Source: Sulfuricella sp.
GTDB lineage: Bacteria; Pseudomonadota; Gammaproteobacteria; Burkholderiales; Sulfuricellaceae
Direction of reading: 5' to 3'
DNA length: 14,530 nt
NCBI GenBank assembly: GCA_019911785.1
Contig: JAIOJM010000014.1
Span: 1-14,530 of the forward strand
Every line of letters begins with the position of its first letter. Position 1 is the stretch's first letter. Positions 1 to 7,563 of the stretch are shown one piece after another. The notes beneath the pieces are model-generated. The model was not told the DNA's origin. It searched no databases and saw only the letters and a list, made by a program, of their open reading frames with translations. The translations under genes were made by a program, and so were the position numbers.

Positions 1-2
1 TC

Positions 3-128
3 CCCGACGAGGACAAGGCGCTGGATTCAATTTACGCCGAAGTGCTCGAAGTCGATCCCAATGCGCAATGCCGTCTGATGAAGGGCGGACACATTGGCGG
101 TGCCGATGGGGTAAAAACCTGGCTATAA
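3..128 (+). CDS. C-terminal tail of an unidentified protein (partial, 5' end outside window)
   Basis: An open frame enters from the left edge and ends at TAA (126-128). It encodes 41 residues that start PDEDKALDSIYAEVLEV and finish GGADGVKTWL. The tail is acidic in its first half, has one Cys, and has a glycine-rich KGGHIGG stretch near the end. Both other forward frames give unlikely protein, and this frame has a normal GC-rich third-position pattern. I do not recognise the family. It lies 34 bases upstream of hyfB on the same strand, so it could be the previous gene of the same operon or simply a neighbour. A -10-like TATAAT overlaps its stop codon. Confidence 0.55.
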   Translation, partial: PDEDKALDSIYAEVLEVDPNAQCRLMKGGHIGGADGVKTWL

Positions 129-129
129 T
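124..129 (+). promoter_or_regulatory. Candidate -10 box for the hyf operon
   Basis: A perfect TATAAT hexamer overlaps the stop codon of the upstream gene. It would place a start site near 136 and give a leader of about 27 bases before the hyfB GTG. No convincing -35 hexamer lies 16-18 bases upstream (101-106 reads tgccga), so an activator or an alternative promoter may be needed, or the match is chance. Confidence 0.3.
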
Positions 130-162
130 ACGCGGCAATAACAAGATGCTGGAGAACCCCTC

Positions 163-2178
163 GTGACATTAGTTTCAACCCTGCTGCCCATCGACGTCGC
201 ATTGGGGGTCATCGTCTATTGGCTGCTGCTGGGCTTGGCGGGCCTGCTGCTGCAAAACACCCGCGCCATCACGCAGTTTATTTTTCCTGCCGGTGCCTTG
301 GGCGCCTTGGTTCTGGCGGTTGCAGCATTGGGCAGCCTGGGCAGCGGCGCCAACGTTGCGGTGCTGCCGCTCGGCCTGCCCGACCTGCCCTTCCATCTGC
401 GCCTGGATTCGCTGTCCGCATTTTTCCTGCTGCTGCTCGGCGCCGCCAGCATCGGCATTTCGCTCTATTCGGCGGGTTATTTCCGCGACATGCCGGGCAA
501 TACCCTCGGACTGCTGTGCTTCGAGTACCACATCTTTCTCGCCGGCATGGCGCTGGTATTCCTCGCCGATGACGCCTACCTGTTCATGGTGGCATGGGAA
601 ACCATGGCGCTGTCCTCCTACTTCCTGGTCACCACCGACCACAACGTCCGCGAAACCCGCCGCGCCGGCTTCCTCTACCTGCTCGTCGCCCACGTCGGCG
701 CAATCGCCATCCTGATGTCCTTCGGCGTGATGCAGGGCGGCCACGGCGACTACACCTTCGCCACCATGCGCGAAGCGCACCTGAACGCTTTCTGGGCCAG
801 CGTCACCTTCCTGCTGGCGCTGTTCGGCTTCGGCGCCAAGGCCGGCATCCTGCCGCTCCATGCCTGGCTGCCCGAGGCTCACCCCGCCGCGCCCTCGCCG
901 GTTTCGGCGATGATGAGTGGGATCATGCTGAAAACCGCAATTTACGGCATCCTGCGCGTCAGCTTCGATCTGCTCGGCATGCAACTGTGGTGGTGGGGCG
1001 CGCTGGCGCTGACGCTGGGGCTCGTCACCGCGCTGTTCGGCGTGCTGTTCGCGGCCGTCCAGACCGACATGAAGCGCCTGCTCGCCTATTCCTCGATCGA
1101 GAACATCGGCATTATCCTGGCCGGCATCGGCTTGGCCATCATCTTCCACTCTTTCGAAAAAGAAGCGCTGGCAGCGCTGGCGCTCACCGCTGCCCTGTAC
1201 CACTCGCTCAACCACGCCTTCATGAAGGGGCTGCTGTTTCTCGGCACCGGCTCGGTGCTGCACGCCACCGGCGAACGCAATCTGGGCAAGCTGGGGGGAC
1301 TCATCCACCGTATGCCGAAACTGGCGCTGCTGGTGCTGGTCGGCACCCTCGCGCTCGCCGGCCTGCCGCCCCTCAACGGCTTTGTTTCCGAATGGCTGCT
1401 GCTGCAGGCCTTCCTGCTGTCCCCGGGACTCCCCCACCCCTACCTCAACATGCTGATTCCGATTGCCGCGGCCGCGCTCGCGCTGGCAGCGGCACTCGCC
1501 GGCTACGTCATGGTCAAGTTCTACGGGGTGATTTTTCTCGGCCAGCCGCGAGAAGCCAAAGTGGTCGAACAGGCGCATGATATCGGCATCTGGGAGCGGG
1601 CCGGGCTGATCTGGCTCGCCCTGGGCTGCATCCTGCTGGGGGTATTCCCGGTGTTCTTCATCCTGCACATCGATTTTGTCACCCAGCTGCTGGTCGGCCA
1701 CACGCTGGGCGTCAGCGCCGCCCAGACCGGCTGGATGTGGCTCACCCCGATCCAGCCGGAGCGCGCCAGCTACAGCCCGTTATTCTTGTTCGTGATCATC
1801 ATCATCGGCGTGCTCTTCACCATGCTCGTGGTAAAGAAGTTCTATCACGGCCGCCTGCGCCGCGGCCCGGCCTGGGATTGCGGCTATCCCGAACAGACTG
1901 CGCGCATGCAGGATACCGCGGAGGGTTTCGGCCAGCCGATCCGGCAGATTTTCGAACTGTTCTTCGGCATCACCCGAAAAGTACCCAGCCCGTTCGACAA
2001 GAAGCCCCATTACCACGGTGAAACCAGGGATCTGCTGTGGGAGTGGTGCTATCTTCCGATCGCCCGGTTCACCGAGACTCTTTCCGCGCTGATCGGCAAG
2101 CTGCAACATGGCCGCATCCATGTTTACCTGCTGTACAGCTTTGTCACCCTGCTTGCACTACTGGCGTTTATCCGATGA
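163..2178 (+). CDS. hyfB: HyfB/HycC/NuoL-like antiporter subunit of a hydrogenase-4/Ehr-type complex
   Basis: This 671-residue polytopic membrane protein has the usual HyfB length (about 670). It belongs to the proton-translocating Mrp/NuoL/M/N family and would form one of the two antiporter-like modules of the membrane arm. Ion-path residues typical of the family are visible: Glu146 in MVAWETMALSSYFLV, Lys226 and His233 in FGAKAGILPLHAWLPEAHPA, Lys257 in SGIMLKTAIYG, Lys355 in NHAFMKGLLF and Glu410 in NGFVSEWLLL. The C-terminal part (about 560-671) has the soluble PAWDCGYPEQTARMQ-type region and last helix of HycC/HyfB proteins. The start is GTG at 163, with GGAG at 151-154 eight bases upstream. 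The stop overlaps the ATG of hyfC (ATGA), indicating translational coupling. The family call is secure. That it works in a non-hydrogenase complex is inferred from HyfG. Confidence 0.95.
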   Translation: MTLVSTLLPIDVALGVIVYWLLLGLAGLLLQNTRAITQFIFPAGALGALVLAVAALGSLGSGANVAVLPLGLPDLPFHLRLDSLSAFFLLLLGAASIGISLYSAGYFRDMPGNTLGLLCFEYHIFLAGMALVFLADDAYLFMVAWETMALSSYFLVTTDHNVRETRRAGFLYLLVAHVGAIAILMSFGVMQGGHGDYTFATMREAHLNAFWASVTFLLALFGFGAKAGILPLHAWLPEAHPAAPSPVSAMMSGIMLKTAIYGILRVSFDLLGMQLWWWGALALTLGLVTALFGVLFAAVQTDMKRLLAYSSIENIGIILAGIGLAIIFHSFEKEALAALALTAALYHSLNHAFMKGLLFLGTGSVLHATGERNLGKLGGLIHRMPKLALLVLVGTLALAGLPPLNGFVSEWLLLQAFLLSPGLPHPYLNMLIPIAAAALALAAALAGYVMVKFYGVIFLGQPREAKVVEQAHDIGIWERAGLIWLALGCILLGVFPVFFILHIDFVTQLLVGHTLGVSAAQTGWMWLTPIQPERASYSPLFLFVIIIIGVLFTMLVVKKFYHGRLRRGPAWDCGYPEQTARMQDTAEGFGQPIRQIFELFFGITRKVPSPFDKKPHYHGETRDLLWEWCYLPIARFTETLSALIGKLQHGRIHVYLLYSFVTLLALLAFIR

Positions 2179-3116
2179 ACGGCATACTTCTACAACTCTT
2201 TCAAGACACGCTGGTGGTGCTGATCGCCCCCCTGCTGCTGGGCTGGGTCAACCAGTGCCGCGCCTGGCTGCAAAACCGTAGCGGCGCCGGCGTACTGCAG
2301 CCCTACCGCAACCTGGTCAAGCTGTTCCACAAAGACGCAGTGCTGGCGAACAATGCCTCGCCGCTGTTCCGTGTCACACCCTACATCCTGTTCGCCAGCA
2401 TGTGGCTGGCGGCCTCACTGGTGCCGGTCATCGCGACGGATCTGCCGCTTGCCCCGGCGGTGGACGTGATCGCCCTGGTCGGCATCTTCGCGCTGGCACG
2501 GGTGTTCGTCTCGCTTGCGGCGATGGATATCGGCACCTCCTTCGGCACTCTGGGCGCGCGCCGCGAAATGCTGGTCGGCTTTCTCGCCGAACCGGCCCTG
2601 CTGATGGTGTTTTTCACCGCTGCCATAATCAGCCAGTCCACCTCGCTGGTCACTATTGTCGAAACCCTGGCGCACAGGCAGTTCATAATTCACCCCAGCC
2701 TCGCCTTCGCCGCCGTCGCTTTCGTCATGGTATTGCTGGCCGAAAACGCCCGCATCCCGGTGGACAACCCCTCCACCCACCTCGAACTGACCATGATCCA
2801 CGAAGCCATGATCCTGGAATATTCGGCCCGCCACCTGGCCCTGATCGAATGGGCCAGCGCGCTCAAGCTGCTTGCCTATACCACCATCGGCATTGCCCTG
2901 TTCCTGCCCTGGGGCATCGCCGAGGCCGGCAACTGGCAAGCAATGCCGCTGGCGCTGGCAGCCCTGTTCCTCAAGCTGATGGCGGCAGGTGCCAGCCTCG
3001 CACTGCTCGAGACCGTCTCCGCCAAGATGCGCATTTTCCGCGTGCCCGAGTTCATGGGCACCGCCTTCCTGCTGGCGGTGCTGGGCATGCTTATCCATTT
3101 CCTGCTGGGGAGCTGA
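2175..3116 (+). CDS. hyfC: HyfC/HycD/NuoH-like membrane subunit
   Basis: This 313-residue integral membrane protein is of the NuoH/HycD family, the subunit that links the peripheral arm to the antiporter modules. Recognisable blocks are LQPYRNLVKLFHKD (about 41-54), DIGTSFGTLGARREML (118-133) and the highly conserved AENARIPVDNPSTHLELTMI (189-208), with Glu190, Glu204, Glu210 and Glu215 lining the predicted connecting channel. The length matches HyfC (about 320). I chose the ATG at 2175 because it overlaps the hyfB stop by four bases and gives the standard N-terminus; the open frame extends further upstream only as a shadow inside hyfB. Translation is probably coupled to hyfB. The next gene starts two bases after its stop. 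Confidence 0.94.
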   Translation: MNGILLQLFQDTLVVLIAPLLLGWVNQCRAWLQNRSGAGVLQPYRNLVKLFHKDAVLANNASPLFRVTPYILFASMWLAASLVPVIATDLPLAPAVDVIALVGIFALARVFVSLAAMDIGTSFGTLGARREMLVGFLAEPALLMVFFTAAIISQSTSLVTIVETLAHRQFIIHPSLAFAAVAFVMVLLAENARIPVDNPSTHLELTMIHEAMILEYSARHLALIEWASALKLLAYTTIGIALFLPWGIAEAGNWQAMPLALAALFLKLMAAGASLALLETVSAKMRIFRVPEFMGTAFLLAVLGMLIHFLLGS

Positions 3117-3117
3117 C

Positions 3118-3777
3118 ATGGCGAATTTTTCAGGTCAACTCATCAACCTGCTTGCTGCCCTGCTGCTGCTGGTTTCGTTCGCCATGCTGTCGCAGCGCCG
3201 GGTGCTGTCGCTGATCAACCTGTTCGCGTTGCAGGGGTTGATGCTCGCCGTCAGCACCGCGATCGTGGCCTGGTCCTCGCACCAGCATCACCTTTACTAC
3301 TCGGCGGCGCTGACCCTGGTGCTGAAAGTGATTATCCTGCCGTGGATTCTGCACCGCCTGATTCGCAAGCTGAACGTCAAATGGGACGTCGAGACGCTGT
3401 TCAACATCCCGACCACCATGCTGGTCGGCATCGCCCTGGTGGTGTTTGCCTTCAACCTGGCGGCGCCGATTTCGGAAATGGCCGGCACCATCACCAAAAG
3501 CACCCTGGGCATCGCCATGGCCAGTGTGCTGCTCTCTTTCCTGATGATGATCACGCGCAGCAAGGCGGTACCGCAGGTAATCGGCTTCCTCGCCATGGAA
3601 AACGGCCTGTTCTTCGCCGCCACCAGCGCCACCTACGGCATGCCGCTGGTGGTGGAACTGGGCATCGCCCTCGACGTGCTGGTCGGCATGGTCATCCTGG
3701 GCATCTTCTTCTTCCAGATCCGGGAAACCTTCGACAGCCTGGATCTGAAGCACATGGAAAAACTCAAGGAAGACTGA
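3118..3777 (+). CDS. hyfE: HyfE membrane subunit (NuoK-like region)
   Basis: The product is a 219-residue protein with several transmembrane helices, the size of HyfE (about 216). HyfE is found in hydrogenase-4 and Ehr-type complexes but not in the smaller hydrogenase-3. It carries a NuoK-like portion. Buried acidic and basic residues are Lys70 (LTLVLKVIILPW), Glu161 (GFLAMENGLFFAA) and Glu180 (PLVVELGIALDVLVGM), which suit a proton path. The ATG at 3118 has GGGGAG (3107-3112) five bases upstream; a longer open frame upstream is hyfC sequence in another frame. It lies two bases after hyfC and one base before hyfF, so it is clearly in the operon. Confidence 0.92.
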   Translation: MANFSGQLINLLAALLLLVSFAMLSQRRVLSLINLFALQGLMLAVSTAIVAWSSHQHHLYYSAALTLVLKVIILPWILHRLIRKLNVKWDVETLFNIPTTMLVGIALVVFAFNLAAPISEMAGTITKSTLGIAMASVLLSFLMMITRSKAVPQVIGFLAMENGLFFAATSATYGMPLVVELGIALDVLVGMVILGIFFFQIRETFDSLDLKHMEKLKED

Positions 3778-3778
3778 C

Positions 3779-5227
3779 GTGGAAATTCTCTGGATACTGG
3801 CGATTCCCCTGATCGGCGGCCTGCTGCTGGCGCTGTTCGGCTGCCAGCGCTTCGCCCCCGAACTGAACTCCGTCATGAGTTTCGGCACTTTCGTGGCATC
3901 AGCCTTCCTCACCGTCCGGGTCATTACCGACGGCCCGATCACCGCGATGAACGAGCAGTTCTTCGTCGATTCATTCAACGTCTTCCTGGTTGCGCTGACC
4001 GCCTTCGTCGCCTTCACCACCTCGCTGTTCTCTCGCCCCTACATGCGCATCGAGCAGGCACACGGCAAGCTCACCATCAACATGCTGCGTCTCTATCACA
4101 GCATGTACCAGTTGTTCACCTTCACCATGCTGCTGGCGCTCCTGACCAACAACCTCGGCATCATGTGGGTCGCGATGGAAGCGGCAACCTTGACCACCGT
4201 GCTGCTGGTCTCGCTCTACCGCACCCCGGCCAGCCTGGAAGCGGCGTGGAAATATTTCATCCTGTGCGGCGTCGGCATCGCCCAGGCACTGTTCGGCACC
4301 ATCCTGCTCTATTTTGCGGCGGAGAAAGTGCTGGGCGCGGGCGGCAACGCGCTGCTGTGGACCCATCTCGATGCGGTCAAGACCCAGCTCGAACCGACCG
4401 TGCTGTCGCTGGCCTTCGTCTTCCTGCTGGTGGGCTACGGCACCAAGGTCGGCCTGGCACCGCTGCACAACTGGCTGCCCGATGCCCATGCCGAAGGCCC
4501 GACACCGGTTTCCGCCGTGCTTTCCGGTTTGCTGCTCAACGTCGCACTGTACGCCGTGGTGCGCTCCAAGGTGCTGGTAGATGGCGCACTCGGCAACCAT
4601 CTCGCCGGCAACCTGATGATGGGCTTCGGCTTGCTTTCCGTGGTCATGGCCGCCTTCTTCCTGTCGCGCCAGAAGGACGTCAAGCGCATGTTCGCCTACT
4701 CCTCGATCGAGCACATGGGGCTGATGACCTTCGCCTTCGGCATGGGCGGCGCGGTGGCCACCTTCGCCGGCTTGCTGCACATGACGGTGCACTCCCTCAC
4801 CAAATCGGCGATTTTCTTCGCCGTCGGCCATGCCACGCAGAAATCCGGCACCCAGCTGATGGAAAACATCCGCGGCCTGATCACGACCAACCCCACCATC
4901 GGCTGGGGCCTGGCCATCGGCTCCCTGGCCATCCTCGGCATGCCGCCGTTCGGCGTGTTCGCCAGCGAGTTCCTGATCATCACCACCGCCATGCACGCTT
5001 ACCCGTGGACCACGCCGTTCCTGCTCGCCGCGCTGGGCGTGGCGTTCGCCGCGATATTCAGCCGGGTCCAGAGCATGGTCTTCGGCGAAACCACCGGCGA
5101 GCGCCTGCCCCATCCGCCCGCGCTGGTGCCGGTGTTCGTGCATCTGGGACTGGTGCTGCTGCTCGGACTGTACATCCCGCCCTACTTGGCTGACTGGTAC
5201 CGCCAGGCAGCGGCGTTAATTGGTTAA
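3779..5227 (+). CDS. hyfF: HyfF/NuoN/NuoM-like antiporter subunit
   Basis: This 482-residue polytopic protein is the second antiporter-type subunit of the membrane arm. Family residues visible are Glu134 (IMWVAMEAATLTT), Lys223 and His230 (GYGTKVGLAPLHNWLPDAHA), the KDVKRMFAYSSIEHMGLM block (299-316), Lys342 (HSLTKSAIFFAVGH) and Glu397 (GVFASEFLIITTA). It starts with GTG at 3779, one base after the hyfE stop, with AAGGAAG in the hyfE tail as ribosome binding site. It is about 40 residues shorter than E. coli HyfF, within the family range. A roughly 100-base gap with an inverted repeat separates it from hyfG, the first break in the otherwise tight operon. There is no HyfD between HyfC and HyfE, so the complex has two antiporter modules rather than three. 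Confidence 0.94.
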   Translation: MEILWILAIPLIGGLLLALFGCQRFAPELNSVMSFGTFVASAFLTVRVITDGPITAMNEQFFVDSFNVFLVALTAFVAFTTSLFSRPYMRIEQAHGKLTINMLRLYHSMYQLFTFTMLLALLTNNLGIMWVAMEAATLTTVLLVSLYRTPASLEAAWKYFILCGVGIAQALFGTILLYFAAEKVLGAGGNALLWTHLDAVKTQLEPTVLSLAFVFLLVGYGTKVGLAPLHNWLPDAHAEGPTPVSAVLSGLLLNVALYAVVRSKVLVDGALGNHLAGNLMMGFGLLSVVMAAFFLSRQKDVKRMFAYSSIEHMGLMTFAFGMGGAVATFAGLLHMTVHSLTKSAIFFAVGHATQKSGTQLMENIRGLITTNPTIGWGLAIGSLAILGMPPFGVFASEFLIITTAMHAYPWTTPFLLAALGVAFAAIFSRVQSMVFGETTGERLPHPPALVPVFVHLGLVLLLGLYIPPYLADWYRQAAALIG

Positions 5228-5236
5228 CTTCAGTGA

Positions 5237-5316
5237 GGAGCAAGCAGTGAGCAGTAAGCGGAAAGGTCAAAATCGGAGCCGGGGGTTACCGCTCACTGCT
5301 TCCCGCTCACCGCTCC
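5237..5316. repeat. Heptad-periodic inverted repeat between hyfF and hyfG
   Basis: The left arm (about 5237-5264) is built of near-tandem 7-mers (agcagtg, agcagta, agcggaa from 5243). The right arm (about 5288-5316) is built of their complement (accgctc, actgctt, cccgctc, accgctc from 5288). AAGCAGTGAGC at 5242-5252 pairs perfectly with GCTCACTGCTT at 5291-5301. The structure resembles short dispersed palindromic elements known between genes in proteobacteria and cyanobacteria. It could form an mRNA hairpin between hyfF and hyfG. Confidence 0.6.
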
Positions 5317-5329
5317 CGGACTGCAAACA

Positions 5330-6877
5330 ATGAGACTAGACGAATTTCCGACAATATTTCCCAAACTGCCCGGCGCCATGCCGATCTGGCACGGCACGGT
5401 GGATGCCGTTCAATTCCGCAGCCTGTGCGAGCAGGTGGCGCATGGCGGCGGCAAGCTGGTCGCGCTGTGGGGCAGCGATGAACTGGCGCGCGATGCCGGG
5501 TATGCGCTGCATGTCTCGCTGGTCACCGCCATCGGCATGCTGTGCCTGACCCTGCCGCTGGGTTCGGAGCGTCCGGCCTACCCCGACATCAGCGACCTCT
5601 TCCCCGGCGCCAGCCGGATGCAGCGCGCCGCAGCCGACCTGCTCGGCCTGCACGCCACCGGCGCGGACGACCATCGCAAGTGGATACGCCACGGCTCCTG
5701 GCCAGGCAGCGTGCACCCGCTGCGCAAGAATTTCGACGGCAATACCGTATTTCCGACCGAAACCGATGGCTACCCCTTCGTTTCCGTCAGCGGCGATGGC
5801 GTGCATGAAATTCCCGTCGGCCCGGTCCATGCCGGCACCATCGAGCCGGGGCACTTCCGCTTTTCGATCATCGGCGAACGCGTGCTGCGCCTGGAAGAGC
5901 GCCTGGGCTACAAGCACAAAGGCATCGAAAAACGCTTCGAGAGCATGAATCTCGAACAGGGCGCCAGGCTCGCCGGGCGGATCAGCGGCGACAGCACCGT
6001 AGCCTATGCCTGGGCCTACTCCCAGGCGGTGGAAAGCGTCACCGGCACCACGCCACCGCCCCGCGCCCTGGCGCTGCGCGCCGTGCTGCTCGAACTGGAG
6101 CGCATCCACAACCACCTCGGCGACCTCGGTTACCTGGGTAACGACGTGGCGCTGGCATTCGGCTTCGCCCAGTTCTGGATACTCAAGGAAGACGTACTGC
6201 GGCTGAACGGCGATCTGTTCGGACACCGCTACCTGATGGACAAAGTGGTGCCCGGCGGCATCGCCTGCGACCTCGACGAGAAGGGCCGCGAACGCATCCT
6301 GCAGGCGTTCGAACATCTCGAACACGAGATCGATATCCTGAAAGACATTTACGACGAGCACGCCGGCGCCCAGGATCGCTTCCTCACCACCGGACGTGTC
6401 TCGCCCGACCTGGCGGCGCAACTGGGGTTGACCGGTTTGCCGGGGCGGGCCAGCGGCCAGGCCTGGGACCTGCGCGCCCAGTTCCCCTGCGCACCCTACG
6501 ATAGTCTCGATGTGCGCATGGCCACCCATCTCAATGGTGACGTTGCGGCCCGGGTCACGGTACGTTTCGAGGAAGTGCTGGAATCGATGCGCTTGATCCG
6601 CCTGATCCTGGATCAGCTGCCGGCGGGAGAACTCTGCGCAACCATAGGTGACGCGCCGGAAAATGCGCTCGGGCTGGGCTGGGTGGAAGGCTGGCGCGGC
6701 GAGATTCTGATTGCGCTGCATACCGGCAAGAACAACGCGATCCATCGCCTGCACCCGCACGACCCGTCATGGCAGAACTGGCCGGTGCTGGAGCACGCGA
6801 TCATCGGCAACATCGTGCCGGATTTCCCGCTCATCAACAAATCGTTCAACCTGAGCTACACCGGGCAGGACTTATAA
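5330..6877 (+). CDS. hyfG: HyfG/HycE/NuoCD-like large subunit lacking the [NiFe] ligands (Ehr type)
   Basis: The 515-residue protein is a fusion of a NuoC-like domain (about 1-150, with the YPDISDLFPGASRMQRAAAD block at 84-103) and a NuoD/hydrogenase-large-subunit domain (about 165-515, starting VGPVHAGTIEPGHFRFS). In a working group-4 [NiFe] hydrogenase the metal is held by two CxxC motifs. Here the first reads R217-I-S-G-D-S222, with Ser219 and Ser222 in place of Cys. The second aligns without gaps to LDPCYSC as FNLSYTG, with Ser509 and Gly512 in place of Cys. The chain ends three residues later (TGQDL), so there is no peptide for a maturation protease to remove. H2 chemistry at a [NiFe] site is therefore not expected. 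The fold and the quinone/cluster-facing surface may still serve coupling, as in complex I and Ehr complexes. The ATG at 5330 has only a weak ccgga upstream, directly after an inverted repeat. A 157-base gap follows. Confidence 0.92.
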   Translation: MRLDEFPTIFPKLPGAMPIWHGTVDAVQFRSLCEQVAHGGGKLVALWGSDELARDAGYALHVSLVTAIGMLCLTLPLGSERPAYPDISDLFPGASRMQRAAADLLGLHATGADDHRKWIRHGSWPGSVHPLRKNFDGNTVFPTETDGYPFVSVSGDGVHEIPVGPVHAGTIEPGHFRFSIIGERVLRLEERLGYKHKGIEKRFESMNLEQGARLAGRISGDSTVAYAWAYSQAVESVTGTTPPPRALALRAVLLELERIHNHLGDLGYLGNDVALAFGFAQFWILKEDVLRLNGDLFGHRYLMDKVVPGGIACDLDEKGRERILQAFEHLEHEIDILKDIYDEHAGAQDRFLTTGRVSPDLAAQLGLTGLPGRASGQAWDLRAQFPCAPYDSLDVRMATHLNGDVAARVTVRFEEVLESMRLIRLILDQLPAGELCATIGDAPENALGLGWVEGWRGEILIALHTGKNNAIHRLHPHDPSWQNWPVLEHAIIGNIVPDFPLINKSFNLSYTGQDL

Positions 6878-6884
6878 TTCATTT

Positions 6885-7012
6885 TCACCGCAGAGACGCG
6901 GAGGCGCAGAGGAATTCAAAACTCAAACTCCGGCAAAGGCACCGTAATTGGCTAAACCGGGACAGACAAGTTGCTGAGGTTTTCCTCTGCGTCCTCCGCG
7001 TCCTCTGCGGTT
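6885..7012. repeat. Dispersed inverted repeat with 9-bp periodic arms, between hyfG and hyfI
   Basis: The left arm (6887-6914) begins accgcagagacgcgg and ends gcagaggaa. The right arm (6982-7011) is its complement with two small indels (ttcctctgcgtcctccgcg and on to cctctgcggt). The arms are degenerate tandem repeats of the 9-mer cgcagagga, separated by about 67 bases of A-rich unique sequence. Elements of this CACCGCAGAGGACGCAGAGG type recur in many bacterial genomes as intergenic repeats. A second half-copy lies at 11825-11850 in this window. The element fills nearly the whole hyfG-hyfI gap. Confidence 0.75.
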
Positions 7013-7034
7013 AACGCTTTTGGTTAATAAAATT

Positions 7035-7556
7035 ATGTACCAGATCATCAAGCAAATACTGAAAACCGGCATCAAGACCGAAACGCCTCCCCAGCCCGAC
7101 GATGCGCTGCGCGTGGAAGTCCAGAACCTGCAGGAACAAATCCTGCGCCATGTCGGCAGTGCACTGGCGATCCGATGCGTGGACGCGGGCTCCTGCAACG
7201 GCTGCGAGCTGGAAATCCACGCCCTCAACAACGCCTATTACAACATCGAAGGCCTGGGTATCCACTTCGTTGCCAGCCCGCGGCACGCCGACATGCTGCT
7301 GGTGACCGGGCCGGTTTCGCGCCACATGGAAATTGCGCTCAAGCGCACCTACGATGCCACGCCCGAGCCCAAGCTGGTGGTCGCCGTCGGCGACTGCGGC
7401 TGCGACGGCGGCCTCTTCGGCGAGAGCTACGCCAGCTGCGGCAAAATTTCCAACGTGATCCCAGTCGATGTCGCCATTCCCGGCTGCCCCCCCACACCGA
7501 CCGCTCTCCTGCAAGGCATCCTCACCGCCGTGACCAGCAAAAAAACCGGCACTTAG
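7035..7556 (+). CDS. hyfI: HyfI/HycG/NuoB-like Fe-S subunit
   Basis: This 173-residue protein is of the NuoB/hydrogenase small-subunit family and would sit between HyfG and the membrane arm. The four cysteines for the proximal (N2-type) [4Fe-4S] cluster are kept: Cys54 and Cys57 in DAGSCNGCELEIH, Cys121 in VAVGDCGCDGGLFG, and Cys151 in VAIPGCPPTPTALLQG. It lacks the long C-terminal extension of E. coli HyfI (about 250 residues) and ends soon after the last cysteine, as NuoB cores do. I chose the ATG at 7035; a TTG at 7020 in the same frame would add five residues, and neither has a clear Shine-Dalgarno sequence. This is the last gene of the operon visible here. No HyfH/NuoI-type ferredoxin or HyfA follows. 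The opposite-strand carbonic-anhydrase-like gene ends seven bases downstream, with no hairpin terminator between them. Confidence 0.92.
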   Translation: MYQIIKQILKTGIKTETPPQPDDALRVEVQNLQEQILRHVGSALAIRCVDAGSCNGCELEIHALNNAYYNIEGLGIHFVASPRHADMLLVTGPVSRHMEIALKRTYDATPEPKLVVAVGDCGCDGGLFGESYASCGKISNVIPVDVAIPGCPPTPTALLQGILTAVTSKKTGT

Positions 7557-7563
7557 AAGCAAC

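Noticed and set aside
175..1701. Long open frame (508 codons) on the minus strand opposite hyfB
   Set aside because: It is antisense to a certain gene. Its product is Gln/Glu/Gly/Asp-rich and low in hydrophobic order, as expected from the complement of GC-rich membrane-protein codons. Similar shadows occur at 2415-3119, 3130-4020, 3971-5143 and 5336-6760.
5237..7012. CRISPR array
   Set aside because: The repeats are 7- and 9-bp degenerate units arranged as inverted arms. There are no evenly spaced identical repeats with unique spacers and no cas genes.
163..7556. Functional hydrogenase-4 or formate hydrogenlyase
   Set aside because: HyfG lacks the four [NiFe] cysteines and the maturation peptide, and no formate dehydrogenase, ferredoxin subunit or hyp genes are seen.
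163..7556. Respiratory complex I (nuo) operon
   Set aside because: Fused NuoCD, HyfE, the HyfB-type C-terminus and the B-C-E-F-G-I order are those of group-4 hydrogenase-like complexes; nuoE, F, G, I and J are absent here.
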